Below, piece after piece: positions 8,979 to 17,314 of a stretch of DNA of 64,000 nucleotides. Within the stretch, counting starts at the first letter, position 1. Each line of letters begins with the position of its first letter. A program made the position numbers and the translations under genes. The notes beneath the pieces are model-generated. The model was not told the origin of the DNA. It saw only the letters and a list, made by a program, of their open reading frames with translations, and did not search any database. The stretch is from Haloimpatiens sp042688525 (GTDB lineage: Bacteria; Bacillota; Clostridia; Clostridiales; Clostridiaceae): assembly GCF_042688525.2 (NCBI RefSeq), contig NZ_JBHWAB010000001.1, forward strand, positions 1,736,001 to 1,800,000, read 5' to 3'.

Positions 8979-9677
8979 TTTAATTATTTATTATTGAAAA
9001 TGGTGTAGCGATTACTTTTTTACATTCTATAACTACATTTTTACTATTTATATTAGTTGTTAAATACTAAGAATTATTAGAATCTATGTTCTTGCAAACT
9101 GCTAAATTACACTTATATTTCGTAGCTGTTAATAATACAGATTTCTAAAAAATGAAAAATAAATGGGGACTAAAAAAGTAAAAATCATATTTAACTTTAA
9201 CAACACTTGAACGTGGGGTACAAATAGTAACTTTGAATAATTTGGATAGTTATAGAGAATATGCTCCATATATATTAATTAATGATGAAGTTGAATTTAT
9301 ATCTAAAGTTATAAAAATGTAAAAAGTTAGCTTCACACTATTATAATCCCCATACATTCTCAAGGTATTATTATCTTGTATGTATAAAATAGATTACATT
9401 AATAATATCATAGTTTTAATATAATTATTCAGATATTGACAATTTGTTATTTCAAAATACAGGTATTTATGGTAAAATTGATTATGTAAATGTTTACTTT
9501 GTCGATATTATAATAAACTAATCATATTAAACTGTTATAATTTGTAATTCAAATGACTTTTTTGAAGATTATTTGAATATAGGTTAAAGTGGAGTTCTTA
9601 GAAAATATATATTGTTGCTAATGGGGGGGATATATTTAACTTAGAAAAGATATGAAGATTCTACAAAGATTTATTTG
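8979..9677. other. Long non-coding spacer with one gene remnant
   Basis: About 700 bases with no intact gene. The remnant at 9182-9322 is the only coding-like segment found. The rest is AT-rich with stops in all frames. A GGGGGGAT at 9624-9631 looks like a ribosome site with no gene behind it, which again points to decay. Confidence 0.6.
9182..9322 (+). pseudogene. C-terminal remnant of a small DUF6718-like protein
   Basis: A frame of 46 codons reads TLTTLERGVQIVTLNN, then YREYAPYILINDEVEFISK, ending in KVIKM and a stop. This resembles the C-terminal half of small proteins that start MCYLIAKKF (DUF6718, from memory). There is no start codon or ribosome site, and a stop codon lies immediately upstream. 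The N-terminal half is missing. It is probably a decayed gene in an otherwise empty spacer. Confidence in the family name is modest. Confidence 0.4.
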
Positions 9678-9685
9678 TTAAATAA

Positions 9686-9941
9686 TTCAACTTTCGCAGT
9701 AAAAAATACTACTTAGCGAAGGGAAATGATATTTTGCGTAAGAAACATTTGAACAAAGTTTACAAGTTCTTAGCTTTACGAATTTGAAAAAAGTTATTTT
9801 TTAATTACTGATTCCTACGGAATATTAATTAAAAAATCTTTTTTCAATATGAGTAAAGCTTAGAACTTGTTACTGAAGTGAAAGGTTTCTAAGCAAGATA
9901 TCATTTCCCGCAGCGGCTGTTTTTCATCTGCCAAAGTTAAG
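9686..9941 (+). mobile_element. Foldback MITE-like element, full copy A (256 bp)
   Basis: This copy begins TTCAACTTTCGCAG and ends CTGCCAAAGTTAAG. The two halves are imperfect inverted repeats of about 125 bases meeting near GATTCCTACGGAATA, so nearly the whole element folds into one hairpin. It is flanked by the direct repeat TTAAATAA (9678-9685 and 9942-9949), the mark of a transposition event. It is closely similar to copies at 16971-17227 (inverted) and 58484-58740 (same orientation). It contains no ORF. The right end lies about 40 bases before the YitT gene, so it may carry or disturb that gene's promoter. Confidence 0.85.
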
Positions 9942-9983
9942 TTAAATAAGAAATGATTAGTTTAAAGTTTGGGGAGAGATAAA

Positions 9984-10874
9984 ATGGGTGAGAGGATAAA
10001 GTATTTTATTAAGGATTTACCAATATTAACATTAGGTATGTTTATTGGAGCAGTATCTGTACATTTCTTTTTGATTCCAAGTAAATTAATTGTTGGATCC
10101 ATTACTGGTTTATCAATAGTAATTAATTTACTTACATCAATATCATTGCCGGTTTTAGTTTTTATTATAAATGCATTTTTGCTAATTTTATCTTACTTTC
10201 TTATTGGGAAAGAATTTGGTGTTAAAACTGTATATTCAGCGTTGATTTTGTCACCTATGCTTGCCATACTAGAAAAAATATATCCAATTAGACAATCATT
10301 GATGCAGGATCAGTGGCTAGATCTTTTGTGTTTTGTGCTGATTTTGAGTTTTTCACAAACGATTTTATTTAGACATAATGCATCAACGGGCGGTTTGGAT
10401 ATTATAGCTAAAATCGTAAATAAATATTGTCATATTGATTTAGGTACATCAGTTTCTATTGCAGGAGCATTTATTTGTTGTACTGCAATTTTTGTGTATG
10501 ATATAAGAACAGTAATCGTAGGATTAATTGGAACTTATCTTAATGGATTAATATTGGAGCACTTTATGATAGGATTTAATTCTAGAAAAAGGGTTTGCAT
10601 TGTTTCGAAGGATTATGAGTTAATTCGTAAATTTATAATAGAAGATATGCATCGTGGTGCAACTTTATATCCAATTAAAGGTGGATTAGAATCACAGAAC
10701 AAGTTTGAAATTGAAAGTTTAATGACACGAAATGAATTTTCTTATCTTATGGAATTTATAAAAAAAGAACAAATTGATGCATTTATTACGGCAGGAACAG
10801 TTAGTGAAATCTATGGCAATCTTGGAATAAAGGGAATCAAAAGTAAACCAAAAGTATTATTAGAAAATAAATAA
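9984..10874 (+). CDS. YitT family membrane protein (DUF161 plus DUF2179)
   Basis: This 296-residue protein has five or six predicted membrane segments in the first 200 residues, starting at PILTLGMFIGAVSVHFFL, and including the family motifs IVGSITGLSIV and HNASTGGLDIIAKI. A soluble C-terminal DUF2179 domain follows (RVCIVSKDYELIRKFI, then HRGATLYPIKGG and IDAFITAGTVSEIYG). The YitT family comprises membrane proteins of unclear substrate. I chose ATG 9984 because GGGGAGAG lies just upstream, and a TTG at 9969 would place this site inside the gene. It is a single-gene unit ending in a strong terminator. A foldback element ends 42 bases upstream. Confidence 0.88.
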   Translation: MGERIKYFIKDLPILTLGMFIGAVSVHFFLIPSKLIVGSITGLSIVINLLTSISLPVLVFIINAFLLILSYFLIGKEFGVKTVYSALILSPMLAILEKIYPIRQSLMQDQWLDLLCFVLILSFSQTILFRHNASTGGLDIIAKIVNKYCHIDLGTSVSIAGAFICCTAIFVYDIRTVIVGLIGTYLNGLILEHFMIGFNSRKRVCIVSKDYELIRKFIIEDMHRGATLYPIKGGLESQNKFEIESLMTRNEFSYLMEFIKKEQIDAFITAGTVSEIYGNLGIKGIKSKPKVLLENK

Positions 10875-10880
10875 AAGAGG

Positions 10881-10918
10881 GCTGTGCACTAAATAATTAG
10901 TGCACAGCTTATTTTTTA
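10881..10918 (+). terminator. Intrinsic terminator after the YitT gene
   Basis: GCTGTGCACTAA (10881-10892) and TTAGTGCACAGC (10897-10908) form a perfect 12-bp stem with a 4-base loop, followed by a T-rich tail. Confidence 0.92.
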
Positions 10919-10965
10919 TTGTAAAATTTAACTATAACTTGAGACTAGCTAGATTTTCCAATAGG

Positions 10966-10993
10966 TTGACAGTTTGAAACTTATTGGTATAAA
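10966..10993 (+). promoter_or_regulatory. Sigma-A type promoter of the radical SAM gene
   Basis: TTGACA (10966-10971), a 16-base spacer and TATAAA (10988-10993). It is followed by a leader of about 100 bases before the gene. Inside the leader GGTAGAAAA (11014-11022) can pair with TTTTCTGCC (11061-11069) around a 38-base loop. Confidence 0.65.
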
Positions 10994-11099
10994 CTGACTA
11001 TGAAGGTGGAATAGGTAGAAAAGCGATGGCATTTACAGGTAGCCAAGATATTTTATTGCGTTTTCTGCCTTGAGTGAAGTGAAAGGGAAGGGTTTAATT

Positions 11100-11927
11100 A
11101 TGTATAAAAATGATACAGTTTATTATCCGCAGGATGAAATGACTACTTTTTTACTACCAGTAACAGTAGGATGTTCATATAACAAATGCGCATTTTGTTC
11201 TATGTATAAAGATGATAAATATGGTGAAGTTCCATTTCAGGATATAGAAATGCAATTGCTAAATGGATATACTTATACTGAAAAAGTATTTTTGACAGGT
11301 GCAGATCCTATGGCAATAGGATTTGATAAAATGAAGCGATTATTAGATATGATACATAAGTATTTACCTTATTGCGCCTGTGTGGCATCATATGCTGCTA
11401 TAAAGAGTATCGCCAAATATTCAGTTGATGAGCTATCCATTCTTCATGATGCAGGGCTTAGATTACTCTATATCGGTTTTGAAACAGGTAGAGACGATAT
11501 ATTAAAATTGATGAATAAAGGTCATACAGTAGATGAAGCAATTAAACAAGCAAAGAAACTTAACGAATCAAAAATACCATTTAATTCGATTATTATGTAT
11601 GGGATAGCTGGTGAAGGTGAATATGTAGATAACGCAATTGCAACTGCTAAAATGATTAATCAGTTTATAACAAATAAAGTTATTACCATGAATCTAACAA
11701 TTTTTAACGGAACGGAGTTAAACAACATGGTAAAAAGAGGTGATTTTATTCCTCAAAGCCGAAATGAACGATTAGTAGAAATAAGAACACTTTTAGAAAA
11801 TCTCGAACCTAAGCAACCAATGGTATTTGATACAACACATCCAACAAATATAATTAAGATAAAAGGCACATTACCACAAGATAAAGAAAAATTAATAGCA
11901 AGGATAGGTTTACCCAAAGGTTTATAA
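11100..11927 (+). CDS. Radical SAM protein
   Basis: This 275-residue protein carries a radical SAM cluster motif CSYNKCAFC at residues 25-33. The spacing is C-x4-C-x2-C rather than the classical C-x3-C-x2-C, and is seen in one branch of the superfamily. Further features are KVFLTGADPM (the GGE-like SAM-binding strand) near 66, LLYIGFETGRDDIL near 130 and a long C-terminal region ending in LIARIGLPKGL. The start is ATG 11100 with AAGGGAAGGG 8 bases upstream. A longer TTG form at 11070 lacks a ribosome site and would overlap the leader hairpin. It stands alone between a promoter and a terminator. The reaction is unknown. Confidence 0.82.
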   Translation: MYKNDTVYYPQDEMTTFLLPVTVGCSYNKCAFCSMYKDDKYGEVPFQDIEMQLLNGYTYTEKVFLTGADPMAIGFDKMKRLLDMIHKYLPYCACVASYAAIKSIAKYSVDELSILHDAGLRLLYIGFETGRDDILKLMNKGHTVDEAIKQAKKLNESKIPFNSIIMYGIAGEGEYVDNAIATAKMINQFITNKVITMNLTIFNGTELNNMVKRGDFIPQSRNERLVEIRTLLENLEPKQPMVFDTTHPTNIIKIKGTLPQDKEKLIARIGLPKGL

Positions 11928-11943
11928 AGAACCCTAGAGATAT

Positions 11944-11989
11944 AAAAAGCTGCAGCAGGTTTAATTTAGGCTACCTGCTGCAGCTTTTT
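11944..11989 (+). terminator. Intrinsic terminator after the radical SAM gene
   Basis: A perfect 17-bp stem, AAAAAGCTGCAGCAGGT (11944-11960) with its complement at 11973-11989, ends in TTTTT. The A-run on the left makes it able to work in both directions. Confidence 0.93.
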
Positions 11990-12099
11990 ATGGTTACAAT
12001 TTTAACACTTGTATTATTGATTGTAATATATTATTGTAGATAAGAAAAAAGAAGGCTGATATAATATTTTTTATAATGTTAAAAAAAAGGAGATAATCA

Positions 12100-13062
12100 A
12101 TGAAATATTATTTAGCACCAATGGAAGGAATTACAGGATACATATATAGAAATTCTTATAAGAAATTTTTTAATAATATTGATAAATATTTTACACCGTT
12201 TATTGTTCCAAAAAAGAATAAAAGTTTTAAAACTAAAGAATTAAGAGATGTTTTGCCTGAAAACAATAAAGGGATGAATGTAGTTCCTCAAATACTTACT
12301 AATGATTCAGAAGGTTTTATTACTACGTCGAGGAAATTACAACAATTAGGTTATAATGAGGTTAATTTAAATTTAGGATGTCCTTCTGGAACAGTTGTTT
12401 CAAAGAATAGAGGATCAGGATTTCTAGCAAAACAGGAAGAACTTGATAGATTTTTAGATGAAATATTTAAAATGAATGATATGAAAATTTCTATAAAAAC
12501 TAGAATAGGAATAGAAAGTTCAGAAGAATTTTATGACATAATAAAAATTTACAATAAATATGCTATAGAAGAATTAATTATTCATCCTAGAACACAAAAA
12601 GATTTTTATGGAAATAGACCTAACTTAGAGGTATTTAAAGATGCATTATCGTTAAGTACTAATACAGTATGTTACAATGGTGATATTTTTACTGTTAATG
12701 ATTGTAATGAATTAGTAAAAACTTTTCCGGAAATAAAAACAATAATGTTAGGAAGAGGAATAATAGCTAATCCAGGACTAATAAATGAAATTAAAAACAA
12801 TACTTTTATAAATAAAGAAGTCTTAAAGGATTTTCATGATGAAATTTTTAATGAATATAGAGAAGTGTTTAATGAAGATAGAAATGCAATGTTTAAAATG
12901 AAAGAATTATGGGGATATATGATTTGGCTATTTTCAAATAACAAAAAATATGCTAAAAGAATAAAGAAGGCACAAAAGGTATATGATTATAATAAAGCTG
13001 TTTTAAGCTTATTTACGGAGCAGGAAATTATACAAGGTGCAGGATTATTTAGTAAAGTGTAA
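12100..13062 (+). CDS. dus: tRNA-dihydrouridine synthase
   Basis: This 320-residue FMN enzyme reduces uridines in tRNA. It opens with the TIM-barrel start YYLAPMEGITGYIYR (FMN-binding), has the catalytic cysteine at residue 94 in LNLGCPSGTVV followed by GSGFLAK, then KISIKTRIG near 127 and IIHPRTQKDFYG near 165. The phosphate-binding region YNGDIFTVND follows, and IMLGRGIIANPG near 215. The C-terminal helical domain is the tRNA-binding part. Length is normal for the family. A TAAAAAAAAGGAGATAATC ribosome region precedes the ATG. It is monocistronic with its own terminator. Which Dus subgroup and which tRNA position it modifies cannot be stated. Confidence 0.92.
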   Translation: MKYYLAPMEGITGYIYRNSYKKFFNNIDKYFTPFIVPKKNKSFKTKELRDVLPENNKGMNVVPQILTNDSEGFITTSRKLQQLGYNEVNLNLGCPSGTVVSKNRGSGFLAKQEELDRFLDEIFKMNDMKISIKTRIGIESSEEFYDIIKIYNKYAIEELIIHPRTQKDFYGNRPNLEVFKDALSLSTNTVCYNGDIFTVNDCNELVKTFPEIKTIMLGRGIIANPGLINEIKNNTFINKEVLKDFHDEIFNEYREVFNEDRNAMFKMKELWGYMIWLFSNNKKYAKRIKKAQKVYDYNKAVLSLFTEQEIIQGAGLFSKV

Positions 13063-13071
13063 ATAGACAAG

Positions 13072-13108
13072 AACAGCCTTGAGAGACAAAACTCTTGGGG
13101 CTGTTTTT
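13072..13108 (+). terminator. Intrinsic terminator after dus (repeated module)
   Basis: AACAGCC-TT-GAGAG pairs with CTCTT-GGGGCTGTT around ACAAAA, then TTTTT. A 30-base stretch containing this hairpin recurs in decayed form at about 23980-24020. Confidence 0.88.
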
Positions 13109-13183
13109 ATTGTTCCAAATTAAAGATTATGTTTTAAGTATGATACAGAGTTTATAAATATGACTTGTAATTATTATTTTAAA

Positions 13184-13213
13184 TTGACATAGATATTTAA
13201 GTTAATTTATACT
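13184..13213 (+). promoter_or_regulatory. Candidate promoter upstream of the iron-type ABC operon
   Basis: TTGACA (13184-13189), an 18-base spacer and TATACT (13208-13213). It lies 135 bases before the ABC gene. The Fur box sits about 75 bases further downstream, so a second promoter nearer to the box may exist. Confidence 0.5.
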
Positions 13214-13286
13214 TAATGTCTTTTTGGAGCCAAACGTCTATATGGAGTAGAAAAGAATATTAATAAGAGTCATAATTTAATACAGT

Positions 13287-13305
13287 GATAATGATAATTA
13301 TTACC
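13287..13305 (+). promoter_or_regulatory. Fur box
   Basis: GATAATGATAATTATTACC matches the 19-base Fur consensus GATAATGATAATCATTATC at 17 of 19 positions by direct comparison. It lies 43 bases before the TTG start of the ABC transporter operon, the expected place for iron-dependent repression. This is the main evidence that the operon is iron-regulated. Confidence 0.82.
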
Positions 13306-13347
13306 AATAAAGTTTGCTCAAAAATTAAAATGTAAGGGGGATTTTTT

Positions 13348-15096
13348 TTGGAAAAGAAAAATTGGATAAAAATATTATTCTCTCACGCTTCTCAGTGTAA
13401 GGGAAAAATGATTTTTTCAGTTATATTTTCTATTATAAGTATTTTAAGTAGTTTAATACCTTATATTTGTATATATAAAATACTTGAATTATTTATAGAA
13501 AATACAATAGCTGCAAAAGATATTACTTTTTGGTGTCTGATTGGTCTTATAGGTTGTATATCGAGACAATTGTTTTTTACATTCTCCACAATTTTATCTC
13601 ATATTAGTGCATATACAATATTAGAGACTATAAGAATGAAAATTGCAGATAAGCTTGTAAAAGCACCACTTGGTACTGTGATGAGCAGAACAACTGGTGA
13701 ATTAAAAAATTTGATGTTAGATGAAGTAGAGGCTATAGAACCACCACTAGCTCATATGATACCTGAAGGCTCTGGAAATATAATTTTGCCAATAGTTGTA
13801 TGGATAACTTTATTTGTATTTGACTGGAGAATGGCATTAGCATCAATAGTTACAATACCTATTACACTTGTGATATTTTCATATATAATGAAAGATTATG
13901 CTAAAAACTATGATACGTATATGAAATCTAAAGAACGTGTAAACAGCGTAATGATTGAATATATAGAAGGAATACAGGTAGTTAAAGCTTTTGGACAAAC
14001 TGGTAAAATATATGGGAAATATGCAGATTCAGTAGAAGGATTTAAGAATCACACTTTAAATTGGCTAAAAAGTACATGGATTGGAATAAAATTAGCTTTT
14101 GCAGTTGCTCCATCTACACTTCTTGGAACTCTTCCAGTTGGATTGCTTTTATATTCAAAAGGTATTTTGAATCCAGCTGAGGTTTGTGTATGTATTATGT
14201 TGTCTCTTGGAATGGTCAACTCTCTTGCAAGACTGGAAGTGTTTGGAGAATCCATAAAAAAGATGCAGTATACTTTGTTAAAAACTAATGACTTATTAGA
14301 AATTGCTGAATTACCTGAGCCTAAGGATTATGCAAAAATAACAAATTATAATATAAAAATAAATAATGTAGGTTTTTCGTATACTGGTAAAATATCAGAG
14401 CAAGTTCTTCATGGAATAGATTTAGAGTTAAAAGAGGGATCATTTACAGCATTAGTAGGACCATCCGGTGGTGGTAAGTCAACCATAGCAAAGCTTATTG
14501 CCCGTTTCTTTGATGTAGACTTTGGGAAAATTACAATCGGGGGTACAGATATAAAAGAAATACCATTAAATGAGCTTGTTAAAATGGTAAGTTTTGTAAC
14601 TCAGGATAATTTCTTATTTAACTGTTCTATAAAAGAGAACATAAGGCTAGGCAACCCCAAAGCAAGTGATGAAGAAGTGTATAAAGCAGCAAAGCTGGCA
14701 CAATGCGATGAATTTATCCAAAAATTACAATATGGATATGATACAAGTGCAGGAGATGCAGGAAAACAGTTATCTGGAGGAGAAAAACAGCGTATTGCTA
14801 TTGCGCGTGTAATGCTTAAGAATTCTCCAATAATAATATTAGATGAAGCAACTGCTTTTACTGATCCTGAAAATGAACAAAAGTTACAAAAATCAATTTC
14901 AGCTCTTACAAAAGGAAAGACATTGCTGGTGATTGCTCACAGATTATCAACTATTCAAAATGCAGATCAAATTGTTGTTGTGAAAGATGGAGAAATCATT
15001 GATAAAGGAAAACAAGAGGAACTTTTAGACAGGTGTCCGCTATATTTACGTATGTGGAAGAGCCATATTGGTGCAAAATCATGGGCAGTATCTTAG
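13348..15096 (+). CDS. ABC transporter, fused permease/ATPase, first subunit (YbtP/Irt-like, probably iron uptake)
   Basis: This 582-residue half-transporter has an exporter-fold membrane domain (about residues 1-320, six segments) followed by an ATPase. Walker A GPSGGGKST is near 371, a Q-loop VTQDNF near 423, LSGGEKQR near 476, Walker B IIILDEATAF near 491 and the H-loop IAHRLS near 530. The D-loop region reads AFTD instead of the usual ASVD. The start is a TTG at 13348, placed by AAGGGGG 7 bases upstream. It is followed 19 bases later by a second, different subunit, so the transporter is a heterodimer. A Fur box in front and an AraC gene behind resemble the YbtPQ-YbtA arrangement, where an exporter-fold pair imports ferric siderophore. 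Export of another substrate remains possible. Confidence 0.82.
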   Translation: MEKKNWIKILFSHASQCKGKMIFSVIFSIISILSSLIPYICIYKILELFIENTIAAKDITFWCLIGLIGCISRQLFFTFSTILSHISAYTILETIRMKIADKLVKAPLGTVMSRTTGELKNLMLDEVEAIEPPLAHMIPEGSGNIILPIVVWITLFVFDWRMALASIVTIPITLVIFSYIMKDYAKNYDTYMKSKERVNSVMIEYIEGIQVVKAFGQTGKIYGKYADSVEGFKNHTLNWLKSTWIGIKLAFAVAPSTLLGTLPVGLLLYSKGILNPAEVCVCIMLSLGMVNSLARLEVFGESIKKMQYTLLKTNDLLEIAELPEPKDYAKITNYNIKINNVGFSYTGKISEQVLHGIDLELKEGSFTALVGPSGGGKSTIAKLIARFFDVDFGKITIGGTDIKEIPLNELVKMVSFVTQDNFLFNCSIKENIRLGNPKASDEEVYKAAKLAQCDEFIQKLQYGYDTSAGDAGKQLSGGEKQRIAIARVMLKNSPIIILDEATAFTDPENEQKLQKSISALTKGKTLLVIAHRLSTIQNADQIVVVKDGEIIDKGKQEELLDRCPLYLRMWKSHIGAKSWAVS

Positions 15097-15115
15097 AAGA
15101 AAGGAGCAGAGGTGA

Positions 15116-16861
15116 ATGTTTAAAACATTAAAGAAAATTATCAATTGGTGTGGAGAATATAAGAAACAATTATATTTAGGATTTATTTTTACTGTTTTAT
15201 CTTCTTGGTTTGCAGCGGCTCCAATAATGATAGCAGCATATACACTTGGTATGATAATAAAAGATGCTAAAGGAATAGAAAAGTTTAATACTGCTTGGAT
15301 ACTTTATTCATTATTGTTTGTTATTTTATTTGTATTTTTAAGATTCTTATTTGATTATTTACGTGCTAAAAAACAAGAAGTAATAGCATATGAAATGGCA
15401 GCTAAAGATAGAATAGAAATTGGTGATATCATGAAGAGAGTACCGCTTGGATATTTTGCTACAAAAAGTACAGGTGATATTCTAAATGCTATTACTACAG
15501 GTTTAGATATGCTTGAAAATATGGGTATAAGAATGATAGATACAATGGTAGGAGGATATTTAAACATTGCAATTATGATTATTTTCCTTGCATTTTTCAG
15601 TCCTCAGATTGCTTTGATTGTATTATGTGGTATATTACTTTCTTTGATATTTTTAAAGAGAGTTTCAAGACATGGTGAAAAAAATGGAGAAGTTTTATCA
15701 AAGGCAAATGATGAAATATCAAATGCTGTAATTGAATATATAATAGGACTTCCAGTAGTAAAGTCTTTTGGACAGCAGGGAGTTTCAATAAAATCATTAA
15801 AAAAAGCTTGTAATAATAGTAAGAAAATAAATGTAAAAATAGAGGTTAATTTTGTGCCTAATGCATCTATGCATAAATTAATGCTGGATATAGCATCAAT
15901 TGGAGTGATTGTTGCAGCATCATATTTGTGCTTAACTGGAAAAATGGATTTTTCAATAATGCTGATGTTTTTACTATTTTCATTTTATATATTCTTAGGA
16001 ATTAAACCTATAAGTGATTCAGCACATGTTATGGGTATTATAGATAATGCTCTTAACAGTATAGAAGATATAAAAAATGCCAAATTTGTAGATCAAGATG
16101 GAAAGGATATTAGATTAAATAATTACGATATTGAATTTAAAAATGTTACATTTGGCTATGATAAGAGAACAATATTACATGATGTTTCTCTAAAAATACC
16201 AGAGTATACTACAACAGCAATAGTTGGACCATCAGGTAGCGGCAAAAGTACAATATGTAATTTAATAGCTAGGTTCTACAATGTAAATAGTGGAGAGATA
16301 TTTATAGGAGGACATAATATTAATGATTTTACATGTGATAGTTTATTAAGTAATATTTCTATGGTATTTCAAAATGTTTATTTATTTCATGATACAGTTC
16401 GAAAAAATATAGCATTTGGAAGACCAGAAGCTACGGATGAAGAAATACAGGAAGCTGCTAAGAAAGCCAGATGTCATGATTTTATAATGCAGTTGCCAAA
16501 TGGATACGATACAGTAATTGGTGAAGGAGGATCATCTTTATCAGGTGGTGAAAAACAAAGAATATCTATAGCAAGAGCAATGCTTAAAGATTCTCCAATA
16601 ATCATACTAGATGAAGCAACTGCAAGTGTAGATCCTGAAAATGAGCATTTAATTCAAGAGGCTATAAGTTCACTTGTAAAGGGCAAAACCATAATTACTA
16701 TAGCTCACAGATTAGCAACTATACAAAATGCAGATCAGATACTTGTTGTTAATGATGGTGCAATAGTCGAGAATGGAACTCATAGTGAACTGATAAAACA
16801 GGAAGGCATTTATAGAAACTTTATAAAGATCAGAGAATCAGCAGAAGGATGGAAGATGTGA
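15116..16861 (+). CDS. ABC transporter, fused permease/ATPase, second subunit (YbtQ/Irt-like)
   Basis: This is the 581-residue partner of the preceding gene. Membrane segments occupy about residues 18-310, beginning LYLGFIFTVLSSWFAAAPIM. The ATPase has Walker A GPSGSGKST near 371, LSGGEKQR near 475, Walker B IIILDEATASVDPE near 495 and IAHRLATIQNADQI near 530. Here the D-loop is canonical (SVD), unlike the partner, so the two ATP sites are probably unequal. An AAAGGAGCAGAGGTG ribosome region precedes the ATG, and the gap to the first subunit is 19 bases, so the two are one operon under the Fur box. Substrate is inferred as an iron complex from regulation alone. Confidence 0.82.
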   Translation: MFKTLKKIINWCGEYKKQLYLGFIFTVLSSWFAAAPIMIAAYTLGMIIKDAKGIEKFNTAWILYSLLFVILFVFLRFLFDYLRAKKQEVIAYEMAAKDRIEIGDIMKRVPLGYFATKSTGDILNAITTGLDMLENMGIRMIDTMVGGYLNIAIMIIFLAFFSPQIALIVLCGILLSLIFLKRVSRHGEKNGEVLSKANDEISNAVIEYIIGLPVVKSFGQQGVSIKSLKKACNNSKKINVKIEVNFVPNASMHKLMLDIASIGVIVAASYLCLTGKMDFSIMLMFLLFSFYIFLGIKPISDSAHVMGIIDNALNSIEDIKNAKFVDQDGKDIRLNNYDIEFKNVTFGYDKRTILHDVSLKIPEYTTTAIVGPSGSGKSTICNLIARFYNVNSGEIFIGGHNINDFTCDSLLSNISMVFQNVYLFHDTVRKNIAFGRPEATDEEIQEAAKKARCHDFIMQLPNGYDTVIGEGGSSLSGGEKQRISIARAMLKDSPIIILDEATASVDPENEHLIQEAISSLVKGKTIITIAHRLATIQNADQILVVNDGAIVENGTHSELIKQEGIYRNFIKIRESAEGWKM

Positions 16862-16970
16862 TTAGATAAAAAAGGTATATTATTTGACAAATAAATGTAG
16901 CAAATATATACTAATTTATGTAATGATAACAGTTTTCAAATGATATGAATTATCTAATGCTAATTAAGAA

Positions 16971-17227
16971 CTCAACTTTCACAGATAAAAAATAGCCGCT
17001 GCGGGAAATGATATCTTGCTTAGAAACCTTTCACTTCAGTAACAAGTTCTAAGCTTTACTCATATTGAAAAAAGATTTTTTAATTAATATTCCGTAGGAA
17101 TCAGTAATTAAAAAATAACTTTTTTCAAATTCGTAAAGCTAAGAACTTGTAAACTTTGTTCAAATGTTTCTTACGCAATATATCATTTTCCTTCGCTAAG
17201 CAATATTCTTTTACTGCGAAAGTTGAG
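16971..17227 (-). mobile_element. Foldback MITE-like element, full copy B (257 bp, inverted)
   Basis: This copy has the opposite orientation to copies A and C. It begins CTCAACTTTCACAG and ends CTGCGAAAGTTGAG. It is flanked by the direct repeat TTAAGAA at 16964-16970 and 17228-17234. The halves are imperfect inverted repeats meeting near TATTCCGTAGGAATC. It sits between the ABC operon and the AraC gene, so it may separate or replace their original intergenic regulation. It has no ORF. Confidence 0.85.
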
Positions 17228-17314
17228 TTAAGAATTAATAATTAAAAATGAATAATGAAAGTTGAATAGAGTTAGAGAGTTCCTGTGATAATTCTAATAA
17301 TATAGGGGGAATAT

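Noticed and set aside
9686..9941. Hairpin elements read as a hidden gene or group II intron
   Set aside because: Stops occur in all frames, and no intron domain V or reverse transcriptase is present. Terminal repeats and target duplications fit a MITE better.
16915..16940. Possible second Fur box (TAATGATAAC...) after the ABC operon
   Set aside because: Only about half of the positions match the consensus, and it lies downstream of genes, not in front of them.
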